NCBI GenBank assembly: GCA_910585035.1
Contig: CAJUEF010000034.1
Location: 9,542-16,191, forward strand
From: an uncultured Christensenellaceae bacterium
Lineage (GTDB): Bacteria; Bacillota; Clostridia; Christensenellales; MGBC116941
Length of the DNA: 6,650 nt
Reading direction: 5' to 3'
Shown here: in pieces, positions 1-5,812 of the stretch
Layout: every line of letters starts with the position of its first letter
Position numbering within the stretch: the first letter of the stretch is position 1
Position numbers and translations under genes: made by a program
The notes under the pieces: model-generated
The model's input: the letters and a program-made list of their open reading frames with translations, nothing else
What the model was told of the DNA's origin: nothing
Databases searched by the model: none

Positions 1-687
1 TTCCACGACTTTTTTTTGTAAAGTCTGGGGATGGGTGGAGCCGCATTCACTGTTAATATTTGTCCCTGTAGGTTTGTTAGCTATGGCAATAACCTCTGCT
101 CCAAGACGTTCAAACACCTTTGGAGCAACAAAAAAGGATGCTCCGTTAGCACAGTCCAAAACTATTTTTTTGCCGTTAAAGCGCTTATCTGTGGTGGAGG
201 CTAAAAAGTCTATGTATTTATCATTGGCATCGGTATATACGCAAACTGAGCCAACATCAGCCCCGGTTACTTTTGGCAGTTCTTTGTTATTTAAAATAAT
301 ATCTTCAATTTCATCCTGCACATTATCAGGAAGTTTAAGACCGCTGCTGTCAAAAAATTTAATTCCGTTATATTCCATAGGGTTATGGGAAGCAGAAATC
401 ATTACTCCGGCGTTAAAATCACCGGTTTTTGTAAGGTAGGCTATGGCAGGGGTGGATATAACTCCTGCGCTGTAAGCATTTGCACCTACAGAGCATATTC
501 CTGCAATAAGCGCATTTTCCAGCATGTCTCCGCTTATCCTTGAATCTTTGCCTATTAGTATTTTTGGTTTTGCTCCGCCTCTGGAAAGCACGTAAGCGCC
601 GGCTCTGCCCAGGTTATAGGCAAGCTCACAGCTAAGTTCGGTATTGGCAATTCCACGAACGCCGTCTGTTCCAAACAGTTTTGACAT
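1..687 (-). CDS. glmM: Phosphoglucosamine mutase GlmM, N-terminal 229 residues (runs off the left edge)
   Basis: GlmM interconverts glucosamine-6-phosphate and glucosamine-1-phosphate in the cytoplasm, on the route to UDP-GlcNAc for peptidoglycan. The protein begins MSKLFGTDGVRG, the typical family start. It carries the phosphoserine loop ISASHNP at residues 97-103, with catalytic Ser100 at the position usual for Firmicutes GlmM. The second-domain motifs LDCANGA (about 167-173) and GTNIN followed by CGSTHP (about 208-220) are also present. The full protein is normally about 450 residues, so the window holds domain I and part of domain II; the metal-binding and sugar-binding loops lie outside. 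The start is supported by an AGGA ribosome binding site 9 bases upstream. The frame is open with no damage. It is transcribed divergently from trxB. The FGTDGVRG start and phosphoserine loop favour GlmM over the related phosphoglucomutase/phosphomannomutase. Confidence 0.97.
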   Translation of the reverse strand, partial: MSKLFGTDGVRGIANTELSCELAYNLGRAGAYVLSRGGAKPKILIGKDSRISGDMLENALIAGICSVGANAYSAGVISTPAIAYLTKTGDFNAGVMISASHNPMEYNGIKFFDSSGLKLPDNVQDEIEDIILNNKELPKVTGADVGSVCVYTDANDKYIDFLASTTDKRFNGKKIVLDCANGASFFVAPKVFERLGAEVIAIANKPTGTNINSECGSTHPQTLQKKVVE

Positions 688-779
688 ATTATCACATCCT
701 AATTTAGATAAATAGCTTTATTTAAGTTATTATTAAATCCAAAGCAACAGTTTTAACGCATAAAAACTTTAACTAAGAT

Positions 780-810
780 ATTATAGCATATATTTGAAAA
801 AATAAAACAA
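780..810 (-). promoter_or_regulatory. Putative glmM promoter with extended -10
   Basis: Reading the minus strand, a perfect TATAAT lies at 785-780, preceded by TGC, which makes an extended -10. A weak -35 (TTGTTT, 810-805) lies 19 bases upstream. The predicted transcription start is near 773, giving a leader of about 86 bases. I see no riboswitch or strong hairpin in that leader, only a short AT-rich 6-bp stem around 705-720. Confidence 0.5.
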
Positions 811-879
811 TTTGCTCTCTTTGTATCTATTTTACCCCTATACTAATATATTATATTTATAAAAATTATTTTCAAAATA

Positions 880-910
880 TTGATGTAATTTTCAATTAGA
901 TTGGTATAAT
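880..910 (+). promoter_or_regulatory. Putative trxB promoter with extended -10
   Basis: A perfect TATAAT at 905-910 is preceded by TGG (extended -10). A partial -35, TTGATG at 880-885, lies at a 19-base spacing. The start point would be near 917, giving a leader of about 29 bases with the ribosome binding site AAGGATG at 931-937. This promoter diverges from the glmM promoter. The 8-mer ATTTTCAA occurs at 868-875 and again at 888-895, exactly 20 bases apart, beside and inside the promoter. Confidence 0.6.
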
Positions 911-945
911 ATAGGTATACTGTCAGTTGAAAGGATGGCGTTTTT

Positions 946-1854
946 ATGTACGATATAATCATTATGGGCGGCGGACCTGCCGGCGTTGCCGCAGGAATTT
1001 ACGCAAAACGGGCTGGAATGAATGCAGTTATATTTGAGAAGATGTTTATAGGCGGTCAAATTGCCATAACAAGTGAGCTGGAAAACTATCCGGGATTTGG
1101 AGATCCGGTTACCGGAGCGGATTTTGCCTTGGCTCTGTTTACTCAGTGCAATAACATTGGAGTTCCTATTATTAATGAAGAAATTACGTCTGTAAACCTT
1201 CAAGACGATATAAAGAAAGTTACAACCGAAAAAGGAGAATATGAGGCAAAAGCGGTTATTATCGCCACAGGCGCTTCGGTTCGTAAGCTCGGTTTGCCTG
1301 AAGAGGACAGATATGTTGGTAGGGGCGTGAGTTACTGCGCTACTTGTGACGGCAGTTTTTATAAAGATAAAGTGGTTGCTTTGCAAGGCGGAGGAAATAC
1401 TGCTGTTACTGAAGCTATTTATCTGTCATCTATTGCAAAAAAGGTGTACGTTATTCACAGGCGTGACACTTTTCGTGCAAGCAGTGTGCTGATAGATAAG
1501 ATGAACAGCAAGGAAAATATTGAAATTATTATTAACAGCTCCGTTGCAAAAATTATCGGTGATGATAAGGTACGCGCTGTTGATATTAAAAACAATATTA
1601 CAGAGGAAATAAATCAGCTTGATATAGACGGCTTGTTCGTGGCAATAGGTCGTATACCGGATACTCGATTTATGGATTATGAGTTTATGGATGAGAGAGG
1701 TTACATAAAGACTGATAGTGATTTAAATGTGGGAATTAAGGGTGTATATGCTGCGGGAGACGTGGTTGTTAAAAAGCTGCGCCAGGTAGTTACCGCAGTT
1801 GCAGACGGAGCAGTTGCAGCTACGTCTGCCATTGAATATGTAGAGCAGCATTAA
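946..1854 (+). CDS. trxB: Thioredoxin reductase (NADPH, FAD-dependent)
   Basis: This is a low-molecular-weight thioredoxin reductase of 302 residues, the normal size. It passes electrons from NADPH through FAD and a redox-active disulfide to thioredoxin in the cytoplasm. Visible in order are the FAD-binding GGGPAG near residues 8-13, the conserved GGQI around 36-39, the CATC redox disulfide at 131-134, and the NADP-binding GGGNTA at 148-153. The NADPH-selective HRRDTFRA follows at 171-178, and the C-terminal FAD motif GVYAAGD lies at about 266-272 followed by LRQVVTA. The HRRxxxR signature favours a true NADPH TrxB over the ferredoxin-dependent or ferredoxin-NADP reductase relatives, though thioredoxin is not encoded nearby. 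A small departure is Thr155 where a Glu is usual (GGGNTAVEEA). The start is fixed by AAGGATG 8 bases upstream. The gene is monocistronic, ending in the hairpin at 1901-1941. Confidence 0.95.
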   Translation: MYDIIIMGGGPAGVAAGIYAKRAGMNAVIFEKMFIGGQIAITSELENYPGFGDPVTGADFALALFTQCNNIGVPIINEEITSVNLQDDIKKVTTEKGEYEAKAVIIATGASVRKLGLPEEDRYVGRGVSYCATCDGSFYKDKVVALQGGGNTAVTEAIYLSSIAKKVYVIHRRDTFRASSVLIDKMNSKENIEIIINSSVAKIIGDDKVRAVDIKNNITEEINQLDIDGLFVAIGRIPDTRFMDYEFMDERGYIKTDSDLNVGIKGVYAAGDVVVKKLRQVVTAVADGAVAATSAIEYVEQH

Positions 1855-1900
1855 CCATATTAAAGGAAATATAAAATATTTTGTTTTCTAAATTTTTAAA

Positions 1901-1941
1901 TAGCACAGGGATTTTATAAAATCCCTGTGCTATATTTTTTT
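1901..1941 (+). terminator. Rho-independent terminator of trxB, shared with the convergent antitoxin gene
   Basis: Arms 1901-1915 and 1918-1932 are perfect reverse complements (core AGCACAGGGAT / ATCCCTGTGCT). In practice this gives a stem of about 14 bp with a 4-base loop. A T-run at 1935-1941 follows on the plus strand. The minus-strand gene stops at 1969 and reads into the same hairpin. The T-rich sequence after the hairpin is weaker on that side, so the terminator is probably bidirectional but better for trxB. Confidence 0.9.
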
Positions 1942-1968
1942 ATTAAGTTTTTAAAGAAAATTCTAAAA

Positions 1969-2187
1969 TTATTTATCTTTAGTTTTTCTAACTTTTTTTG
2001 TGCTCTCTTTTAAGTTTGAGGAAGTATCTCCAAGAACTATATCAAAAGGAATGCGCCTTTCTCTTATAACTGTTTTTGCAAACATATTAATAGCGACGGA
2101 CATATTCATGCCGACTTCACTGCAAAATTCATCAAGCTGTCTTTTAACATCTTCATCCATTCTTATACTAACCGTTGTTTGTCCCAT
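1969..2187 (-). CDS. Solitary RelB/DinJ-family ribbon-helix-helix antitoxin-like protein
   Basis: This 72-residue protein matches the N-terminal DNA-binding part of RelB/DinJ antitoxins. A short beta strand (TTVSIRMD, residues 4-11) is followed by helix A (about 12-26) and helix B (about 29-43), then the family's RRIPFDI at 44-50. Family members dimerise through the strand, bind operator palindromes and neutralise a RelE/YafQ-type mRNA interferase encoded just downstream. Here only about 115 bp separate the stop from the trxB stop, so no toxin is present. After PFDI the protein has only about 22 residues with a Lys-rich end (KKVRKTKDK) instead of the longer tail that usually wraps the toxin. 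The start is supported by the strong site AAAGAGGTG 8 bases upstream. The promoter and operator-like palindromes upstream suggest autoregulation. It may be a relic antitoxin, an anti-addiction antitoxin, or a local repressor. Confidence 0.85.
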   Translation of the reverse strand: MGQTTVSIRMDEDVKRQLDEFCSEVGMNMSVAINMFAKTVIRERRIPFDIVLGDTSSNLKESTKKVRKTKDK

Positions 2188-2211
2188 GATTTAAACACCT
2201 CTTTACATATT

Positions 2212-2251
2212 TGTATATACATTGTAATATAAATTACAAGGGTTGTCAACC
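2212..2251. promoter_or_regulatory. Cluster of three palindromes over the antitoxin promoter (candidate operator)
   Basis: Three adjacent inverted repeats cover the promoter. TGTATATACA at 2212-2221 is a perfect 10-bp palindrome at the start point. TTGTAAT/ATTACAA at 2222-2239 is a 7-bp repeat with a 4-base spacer, over the -10 and spacer. GGTTG/CAACC at 2241-2251 is a 5-bp repeat with a 1-base spacer, over the -35. RelB/DinJ-type ribbon-helix-helix proteins typically bind such short palindromes in their own promoters. That this protein binds here is an inference; AT-richness makes the individual short palindromes less significant than their clustering. Confidence 0.5.
2221..2249 (-). promoter_or_regulatory. 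Strong sigma-A promoter of the antitoxin gene
   Basis: On the minus strand a perfect TTGACA (2249-2244) and TACAAT (2226-2221, 5 of 6 matches) are separated by the optimal 17 bases. Transcription would start near 2214, giving a leader of about 27 bases that carries the AAAGAGGTG ribosome binding site (2204-2196). This is the best promoter match in the window. Confidence 0.75.
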
Positions 2252-2256
2252 AAAAG

Positions 2257-2285
2257 TTGTTATATATTAAGAATGGTATTATAAT
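2257..2285 (+). promoter_or_regulatory. Possible distal promoter P1 of the EAL-HDOD gene
   Basis: TTGTTA (2257-2262, 4 of 6) and a perfect TATAAT (2280-2285) are 17 bases apart on the plus strand. Transcription would start near 2292 and leave a leader of about 120 bases. Its -35 begins only 6 bases beyond the palindrome cluster of the divergent antitoxin gene. The region is very AT-rich, so a chance match is possible. Confidence 0.35.
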
Positions 2286-2337
2286 AGTATTATGCATTAT
2301 GTTATAGAAAATAAAATGTGCAAAAACAAAACTTTTT

Positions 2338-2367
2338 TTGCCGATATACAAATAATTATGATATAAT
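2338..2367 (+). promoter_or_regulatory. Putative proximal promoter P2 of the EAL-HDOD gene, extended -10
   Basis: A perfect TATAAT at 2362-2367 is preceded by TGA (extended -10). TTGCCG (2338-2343, 4 of 6) lies 18 bases upstream. The start would be near 2374, giving a leader of about 39 bases containing the purine-rich AAAAGGGGG site at 2392-2400. Confidence 0.55.
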
Positions 2368-2412
2368 AAAAATAATTTTAAAATAAGTTACAAAAGGGGG
2401 ATTATATAAATT

Positions 2413-3663
2413 ATGAGTATGTTAATTGTTCCTGAGCCGTTATTTGACTCAGACATGGCAGTAAAAGCTTATAGGTTATGTTCACATGATGGAAGTAAGC
2501 TGTTTGATGTGGAGCATTTAGGGGTAATAGATGATATTTTTTCAAACCCGGGCCTCGACATTGTTGAGAAAATAGGTATTGAGCCATTCACAGGTGAAAA
2601 GCTTATGTTTGCAGATATATCTCATATGCAAATGATGACAGGAATACCTCTTAATATGAATATAGACCCTAAATATCTTGTATGCGTTATTCCTGCAAAG
2701 CTTTTGTCAAACAAAGAAGATGTGGATCTTATACGCAAACTTATAGGCGGCGGATATCAAATTGCTCTTGACGGATATCCGACACAGTTGGATTCGCCTA
2801 TAATGCAGTTTGTAAAGTACATTATGCTGGATTACCGCAATTCCCAGTTCAGTTCTTTATATTACCATTCTCACGCAATTAATAACAATATAAAAATTGT
2901 TATAAGCAATATACCTGATATGGACACATTTAAACAACTTAGAAAGGATAAAAACGCATATTTCACAGGCGGATTTTACAGCCAGCCTATTACCGAGGGC
3001 GAAGCGAACTTATCTCCTGTAAAGGTTAATTTGCTGCATCTTTTAAGCAACGTAAACCAGGAAGACTTTGACTTAAGCGATATAGTAAAAACCATAGAGA
3101 GAGACCCTTATCTTGCAGTATCCATGCTTAAGTTTATAAATTCAGGATCTGAATTAAACAGGAAAATAGAATCTATTCAGCAGGCAGTAGCTATTCTTGG
3201 TCAAAAGGCTGTGCGCCAGTGGGCAACAATATCTCTTTCCATAAATCTTGCCGAGGACCGTCCTAATGAGATTACAAAACTTGCCCTTGTTAGGGCAAAG
3301 TTTGCCGAAGAGCTGGCAGGAGCATTTGAACTAGGGGTTTTCCAGTCTGAGCTATTTATTGCCGGTCTTTTCTCACTTCTTGACGTTATGTTGGAAAAAC
3401 CTATGAATGAAGCAATAAAAGAAGTGGCGGTAGACGAGAAGATTAAAGAGGTTTTGGTTAACAGAAAAGGGCCTTTTGCACCTGTTATGCAGCTTGTTTA
3501 TGCTTATGAGCGGGCTGAATGGGATAAGGCGACTATATTAATGATACAGAATAACGTTGATATGGATCATGTGAGAGACGCTTATTTAAATGCGCTTATA
3601 TGGTATAGAAAGCTTTTGCAAAGCATAGATGACGGAAGCGAAAAACAAACTGAAGAAGCTTAA
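2413..3663 (+). CDS. EAL-HDOD (YuxH-like) signalling protein with a degenerate EAL domain
   Basis: This 416-residue cytoplasmic protein has the YuxH/COG3434 architecture, about the usual length. The N-terminal EAL-like domain spans roughly residues 5-200 and the HDOD domain roughly 203-400. The start PEPLFDSDMAVKAYRL aligns with the family's QPIFD...YELL, but the metal-binding Glu is Arg21. Other c-di-GMP hydrolysis residues also look lost: Asn to Asp68 (FADIS), DDF to DGY (120-122), the usual Lys to Met138 (IMLDY), and the QG of the C-terminal loop to TG (FTGGFYSQP). c-di-GMP hydrolysis is therefore unlikely; ligand binding or a scaffold role is more plausible. The HDOD half shows IERDPYLAVSMLKFINSG (from 228) and SIQQAVAILG (254-263). 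HDOD domains lack HD-type catalysis and act in signalling assemblies. ATG 2413 is preferred over ATG 2419 because AAAAGGGGG ends 12 bases upstream, already a long spacing. A chemoreceptor gene follows 133 bp downstream. Confidence 0.87.
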   Translation: MSMLIVPEPLFDSDMAVKAYRLCSHDGSKLFDVEHLGVIDDIFSNPGLDIVEKIGIEPFTGEKLMFADISHMQMMTGIPLNMNIDPKYLVCVIPAKLLSNKEDVDLIRKLIGGGYQIALDGYPTQLDSPIMQFVKYIMLDYRNSQFSSLYYHSHAINNNIKIVISNIPDMDTFKQLRKDKNAYFTGGFYSQPITEGEANLSPVKVNLLHLLSNVNQEDFDLSDIVKTIERDPYLAVSMLKFINSGSELNRKIESIQQAVAILGQKAVRQWATISLSINLAEDRPNEITKLALVRAKFAEELAGAFELGVFQSELFIAGLFSLLDVMLEKPMNEAIKEVAVDEKIKEVLVNRKGPFAPVMQLVYAYERAEWDKATILMIQNNVDMDHVRDAYLNALIWYRKLLQSIDDGSEKQTEEA

Positions 3664-3689
3664 ATTTATAATACATAAGAAATCAGATG

Positions 3690-3731
3690 TTTTTGCAGGG
3701 GAATATATTTTAATATATTCCCCTGCAAAAA
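3690..3731. repeat. Perfect 20-bp inverted repeat (strong hairpin) between the EAL-HDOD and chemoreceptor genes
   Basis: Arms 3690-3709 and 3712-3731 are perfectly complementary, with core GCAGGGGAATATATT and a 2-base centre (3710-3711). The T-run is on the 5' side and the A-run on the 3' side, so neither strand has the T-tract expected after an intrinsic terminator hairpin. It may still stabilise the 3' end of the EAL-HDOD transcript, act as a weak terminator or attenuator, or form a cruciform. No confident promoter is seen between it and the chemoreceptor start, so read-through is possible. Confidence 0.7.
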
Positions 3732-3796
3732 TAAAAGACCACAGTTTATATTCATGTAAATGAAATTTAATAAAACATATACGGAGATATATTTAA

Positions 3797-5797
3797 ATGG
3801 ATAACCAAAAATTAGGCAAAAAAAATAAAAAAAGCTTAAACAAACAAGTAAGTATCAGAAAAAAAATTATTTCCCATACAATTTCCACGCTTGTTGTCGT
3901 GTCATTTTTACTTGTATGCGTTATTTCATATTTTATGGCCCATTTGACAAATGGGCTTATGCTGGACAATCTGCGTCCTATGGCCAAGACTGCATCTCAA
4001 AGCATTGAAAATAATTTGCATATGATGGCAGACAGGCTGTTTATGATATCCGAAAATCCTATTTTAACCAGCAAGACTACTTCGGCATCTGAAAAACAGT
4101 CTGTTATAAATCAATCAAAATCGGGTATTGAGTTTATGTGGCTGGCGCTTTATAATGCTGATGGAAATTTATACATAGGAAGCGAAAACAGCCCGACAAA
4201 GATACCCGGGAATGACCTTTACAATAATTTAAAGGAAACGGAAAACCTTGTAATTGATGATACGGAAATAAACAATAATGAAATACAGATAGTTATTGGA
4301 ACACCTATAATGCAGGATTCAAAAGTTTCTTATTATCTTATTGGCAGCTATAAATATGACGTTCTTAACGATGTGCTTAGCAATATTAACGTCGGTAAAG
4401 AGGGAACAGCTTTTATAATTAATGAAAACGGCGTGTTTATGGCACATCAGGATACTACAAAAATAGCAGTCAGAACAACTATATATGATATTTACGGAAA
4501 CGGAAGAGATATTCAAAATCTTGCTGAACAAATGAAACAGGGTCAGACGGGCTCTGTGGGAACGGGAGCTTTTTATGATAAGCAATATTTTAGTTATTCT
4601 CCTGTTCGCGGCACTAACTGGAGCCTTGGAATAACCGCTCCCCAGCATGATTTTATGGGAGATACCAATTCGGCAATTCTCATGAGCATTTTAATTACTA
4701 TTATCATAATGATCTTTAGTATTATTCCAACGCGTAAACTGGCAAGCCAAATTCAAAGGCCCCTTGGGCGTGTTACAGACAGAATTGCTCAGCTCTCAGA
4801 CGGTGATTTGCATTCGCCTGTAGATGTTGAAGAAACAAAGGATGAAACGGAAGTTCTTTCCCGGGCTCTTAATGAAACTGTTGACAGCATAAACAACTAT
4901 ACTTCAGAGCTTTCAAAGGTTCTTGGAGAGCTTTCAAAAAGCAACCTTGATATTTCTGTAAATGGTGAGTTTAACGGTGACTTCATAGTTATGAAGGATT
5001 CTTTAAATAAGATTGTAAACTTCTTAAATCAAATTATGAGGGCTATTCAGCAGGCTGCCATTCAGGTATCCAGCACATCTCATATGGTATCTACAAACGC
5101 TATGCATGTTAGAGAAAGTTCCAGCAGTCAGGCAGATTCCCTTAATGAGCTGGAGAGAGAATCTCAAAATATTTCTGCAAGCATAAACGTTGTTAATTCA
5201 CATACCGAAAATGTAAATGAGCTTATGCAGGAGGCTATGGAAAGGCTTAAAGAAGCAAGAGAAAATATGTCTAACATGCTTCGAGCTATGGACGCAATAA
5301 GCAAGAGCTCGGAAGAGATTACAAAGATAAATAAATTCTTAGAGGATATTGCATTCCAAACCAATATTCTTGCTCTTAATGCGTCAGTTGAGGCGGCAAG
5401 AGCAGGGGCAGCGGGACATGGCTTTGCAATTGTTGCAACAGAGGTGCGTGAACTTGCTGCAAAGAGCGATGAGTCATCCAAAAAGACATTGCAAATGATT
5501 CAGGCGTCTAAATCTGCTGCTGAAGAAGGCGCAAACTATGCCGAGGCAATGGATAAATCTATTCAGGATATTTATGCGATAACTAAAGAAATATCTAATA
5601 TAACAACTCAATTGGAACAGGCGGTTGATAGTGAAAAGGCATCTCTGGATACAATTACCGACCAAATTTCATCAATTAATGAGCTGGCTCAGTTAAATCT
5701 TTCATCAAGTGAAGAAAGCGCACTGGCAAGCCAGGAGCTTACAGAGCAGGCAGATCAGCTTCAAAATATGGCAAACCGATTTAAACTGAGAGATTAA
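3797..5797 (+). CDS. Methyl-accepting chemotaxis protein (double-Cache type chemoreceptor)
   Basis: This 666-residue membrane chemoreceptor would signal through CheW and CheA to the flagellar motor. A basic N-terminus (1-25) precedes TM1 (about 29-50). An extracytoplasmic sensor of about 240 residues follows, resembling a dCache domain: GTAFIINENGVFMAHQD at about 203-219 and a terminal YSPVRGTNWSLGI at about 267-279. TM2 lies at about 291-311. A HAMP domain (about 314-366) contains RPLGRV and LSDGDL, and a second HAMP-like segment with NGEFNGDF follows (about 374-415). A long coiled coil carries the hairpin tip EDIAFQTNILALNASVEAAR (516-535) and GHGFAIVATEVRELA (540-554). No classical amino-acid-binding Cache motif is evident, so the ligand is unknown. 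There is no C-terminal NWETF-type CheR tether. The start is supported by CGGAGA ending 9 bases upstream. The stop codon overlaps the next gene's ribosome binding site, so the two are co-transcribed. Confidence 0.96.
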   Translation: MDNQKLGKKNKKSLNKQVSIRKKIISHTISTLVVVSFLLVCVISYFMAHLTNGLMLDNLRPMAKTASQSIENNLHMMADRLFMISENPILTSKTTSASEKQSVINQSKSGIEFMWLALYNADGNLYIGSENSPTKIPGNDLYNNLKETENLVIDDTEINNNEIQIVIGTPIMQDSKVSYYLIGSYKYDVLNDVLSNINVGKEGTAFIINENGVFMAHQDTTKIAVRTTIYDIYGNGRDIQNLAEQMKQGQTGSVGTGAFYDKQYFSYSPVRGTNWSLGITAPQHDFMGDTNSAILMSILITIIIMIFSIIPTRKLASQIQRPLGRVTDRIAQLSDGDLHSPVDVEETKDETEVLSRALNETVDSINNYTSELSKVLGELSKSNLDISVNGEFNGDFIVMKDSLNKIVNFLNQIMRAIQQAAIQVSSTSHMVSTNAMHVRESSSSQADSLNELERESQNISASINVVNSHTENVNELMQEAMERLKEARENMSNMLRAMDAISKSSEEITKINKFLEDIAFQTNILALNASVEAARAGAAGHGFAIVATEVRELAAKSDESSKKTLQMIQASKSAAEEGANYAEAMDKSIQDIYAITKEISNITTQLEQAVDSEKASLDTITDQISSINELAQLNLSSSEESALASQELTEQADQLQNMANRFKLRD

Positions 5798-5804
5798 AGG
5801 AGAA
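5796..5804 (+). promoter_or_regulatory. Ribosome binding site overlapping the chemoreceptor stop codon
   Basis: AAAGGAGAA begins inside the TAA stop at 5795-5797 and ends 8 bases before ATG 5813. It fixes the start of the FMN-binding lipoprotein and implies translation tightly linked to the chemoreceptor message. Confidence 0.85.
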
Positions 5805-5812
5805 ATATTGTT

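Noticed and set aside
35..439. A 134-codon plus-strand open frame opposite glmM
   Set aside because: The minus strand encodes clear GlmM motifs throughout this stretch, so this is the complementary shadow.
688..945. A riboswitch or small RNA in the glmM-trxB divergent region
   Set aside because: No conserved riboswitch core or stable hairpin is visible. The region is AT-rich and is explained by two divergent promoters.
892..1386. A 164-codon open frame on the minus strand opposite trxB
   Set aside because: It lies antisense to a well-conserved thioredoxin reductase, has a low-complexity composition with no recognisable motifs, and overlaps the trxB promoter region. It is a shadow frame.
2163..2351. 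A 62-codon minus-strand frame upstream of the antitoxin, considered as a possible partner toxin
   Set aside because: It overlaps the antitoxin start, its promoter and the palindromes. It is a hydrophobic translation of AT-rich DNA and shows no RelE/YafQ features.
2286..2412. A c-di-GMP riboswitch in the leader of the EAL-HDOD gene
   Set aside because: None of the conserved GEMM sequence blocks is present, and the leader is too AT-rich to form the expected paired core.
3732..3796. A SigD-type (flagellar/chemotaxis) promoter before the chemoreceptor
   Set aside because: TAAA-like boxes occur, but there is no GCCGATAT-like -10 at the right distance. A TATATT at 3747-3752 lacks a usable -35.
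4319..4648. A minus-strand frame of 109 codons within the chemoreceptor gene (others at 5164-5481 and 5474-5665)
   Set aside because: All lie antisense to the conserved chemoreceptor coding sequence and have no motif or ribosome binding site worth noting.
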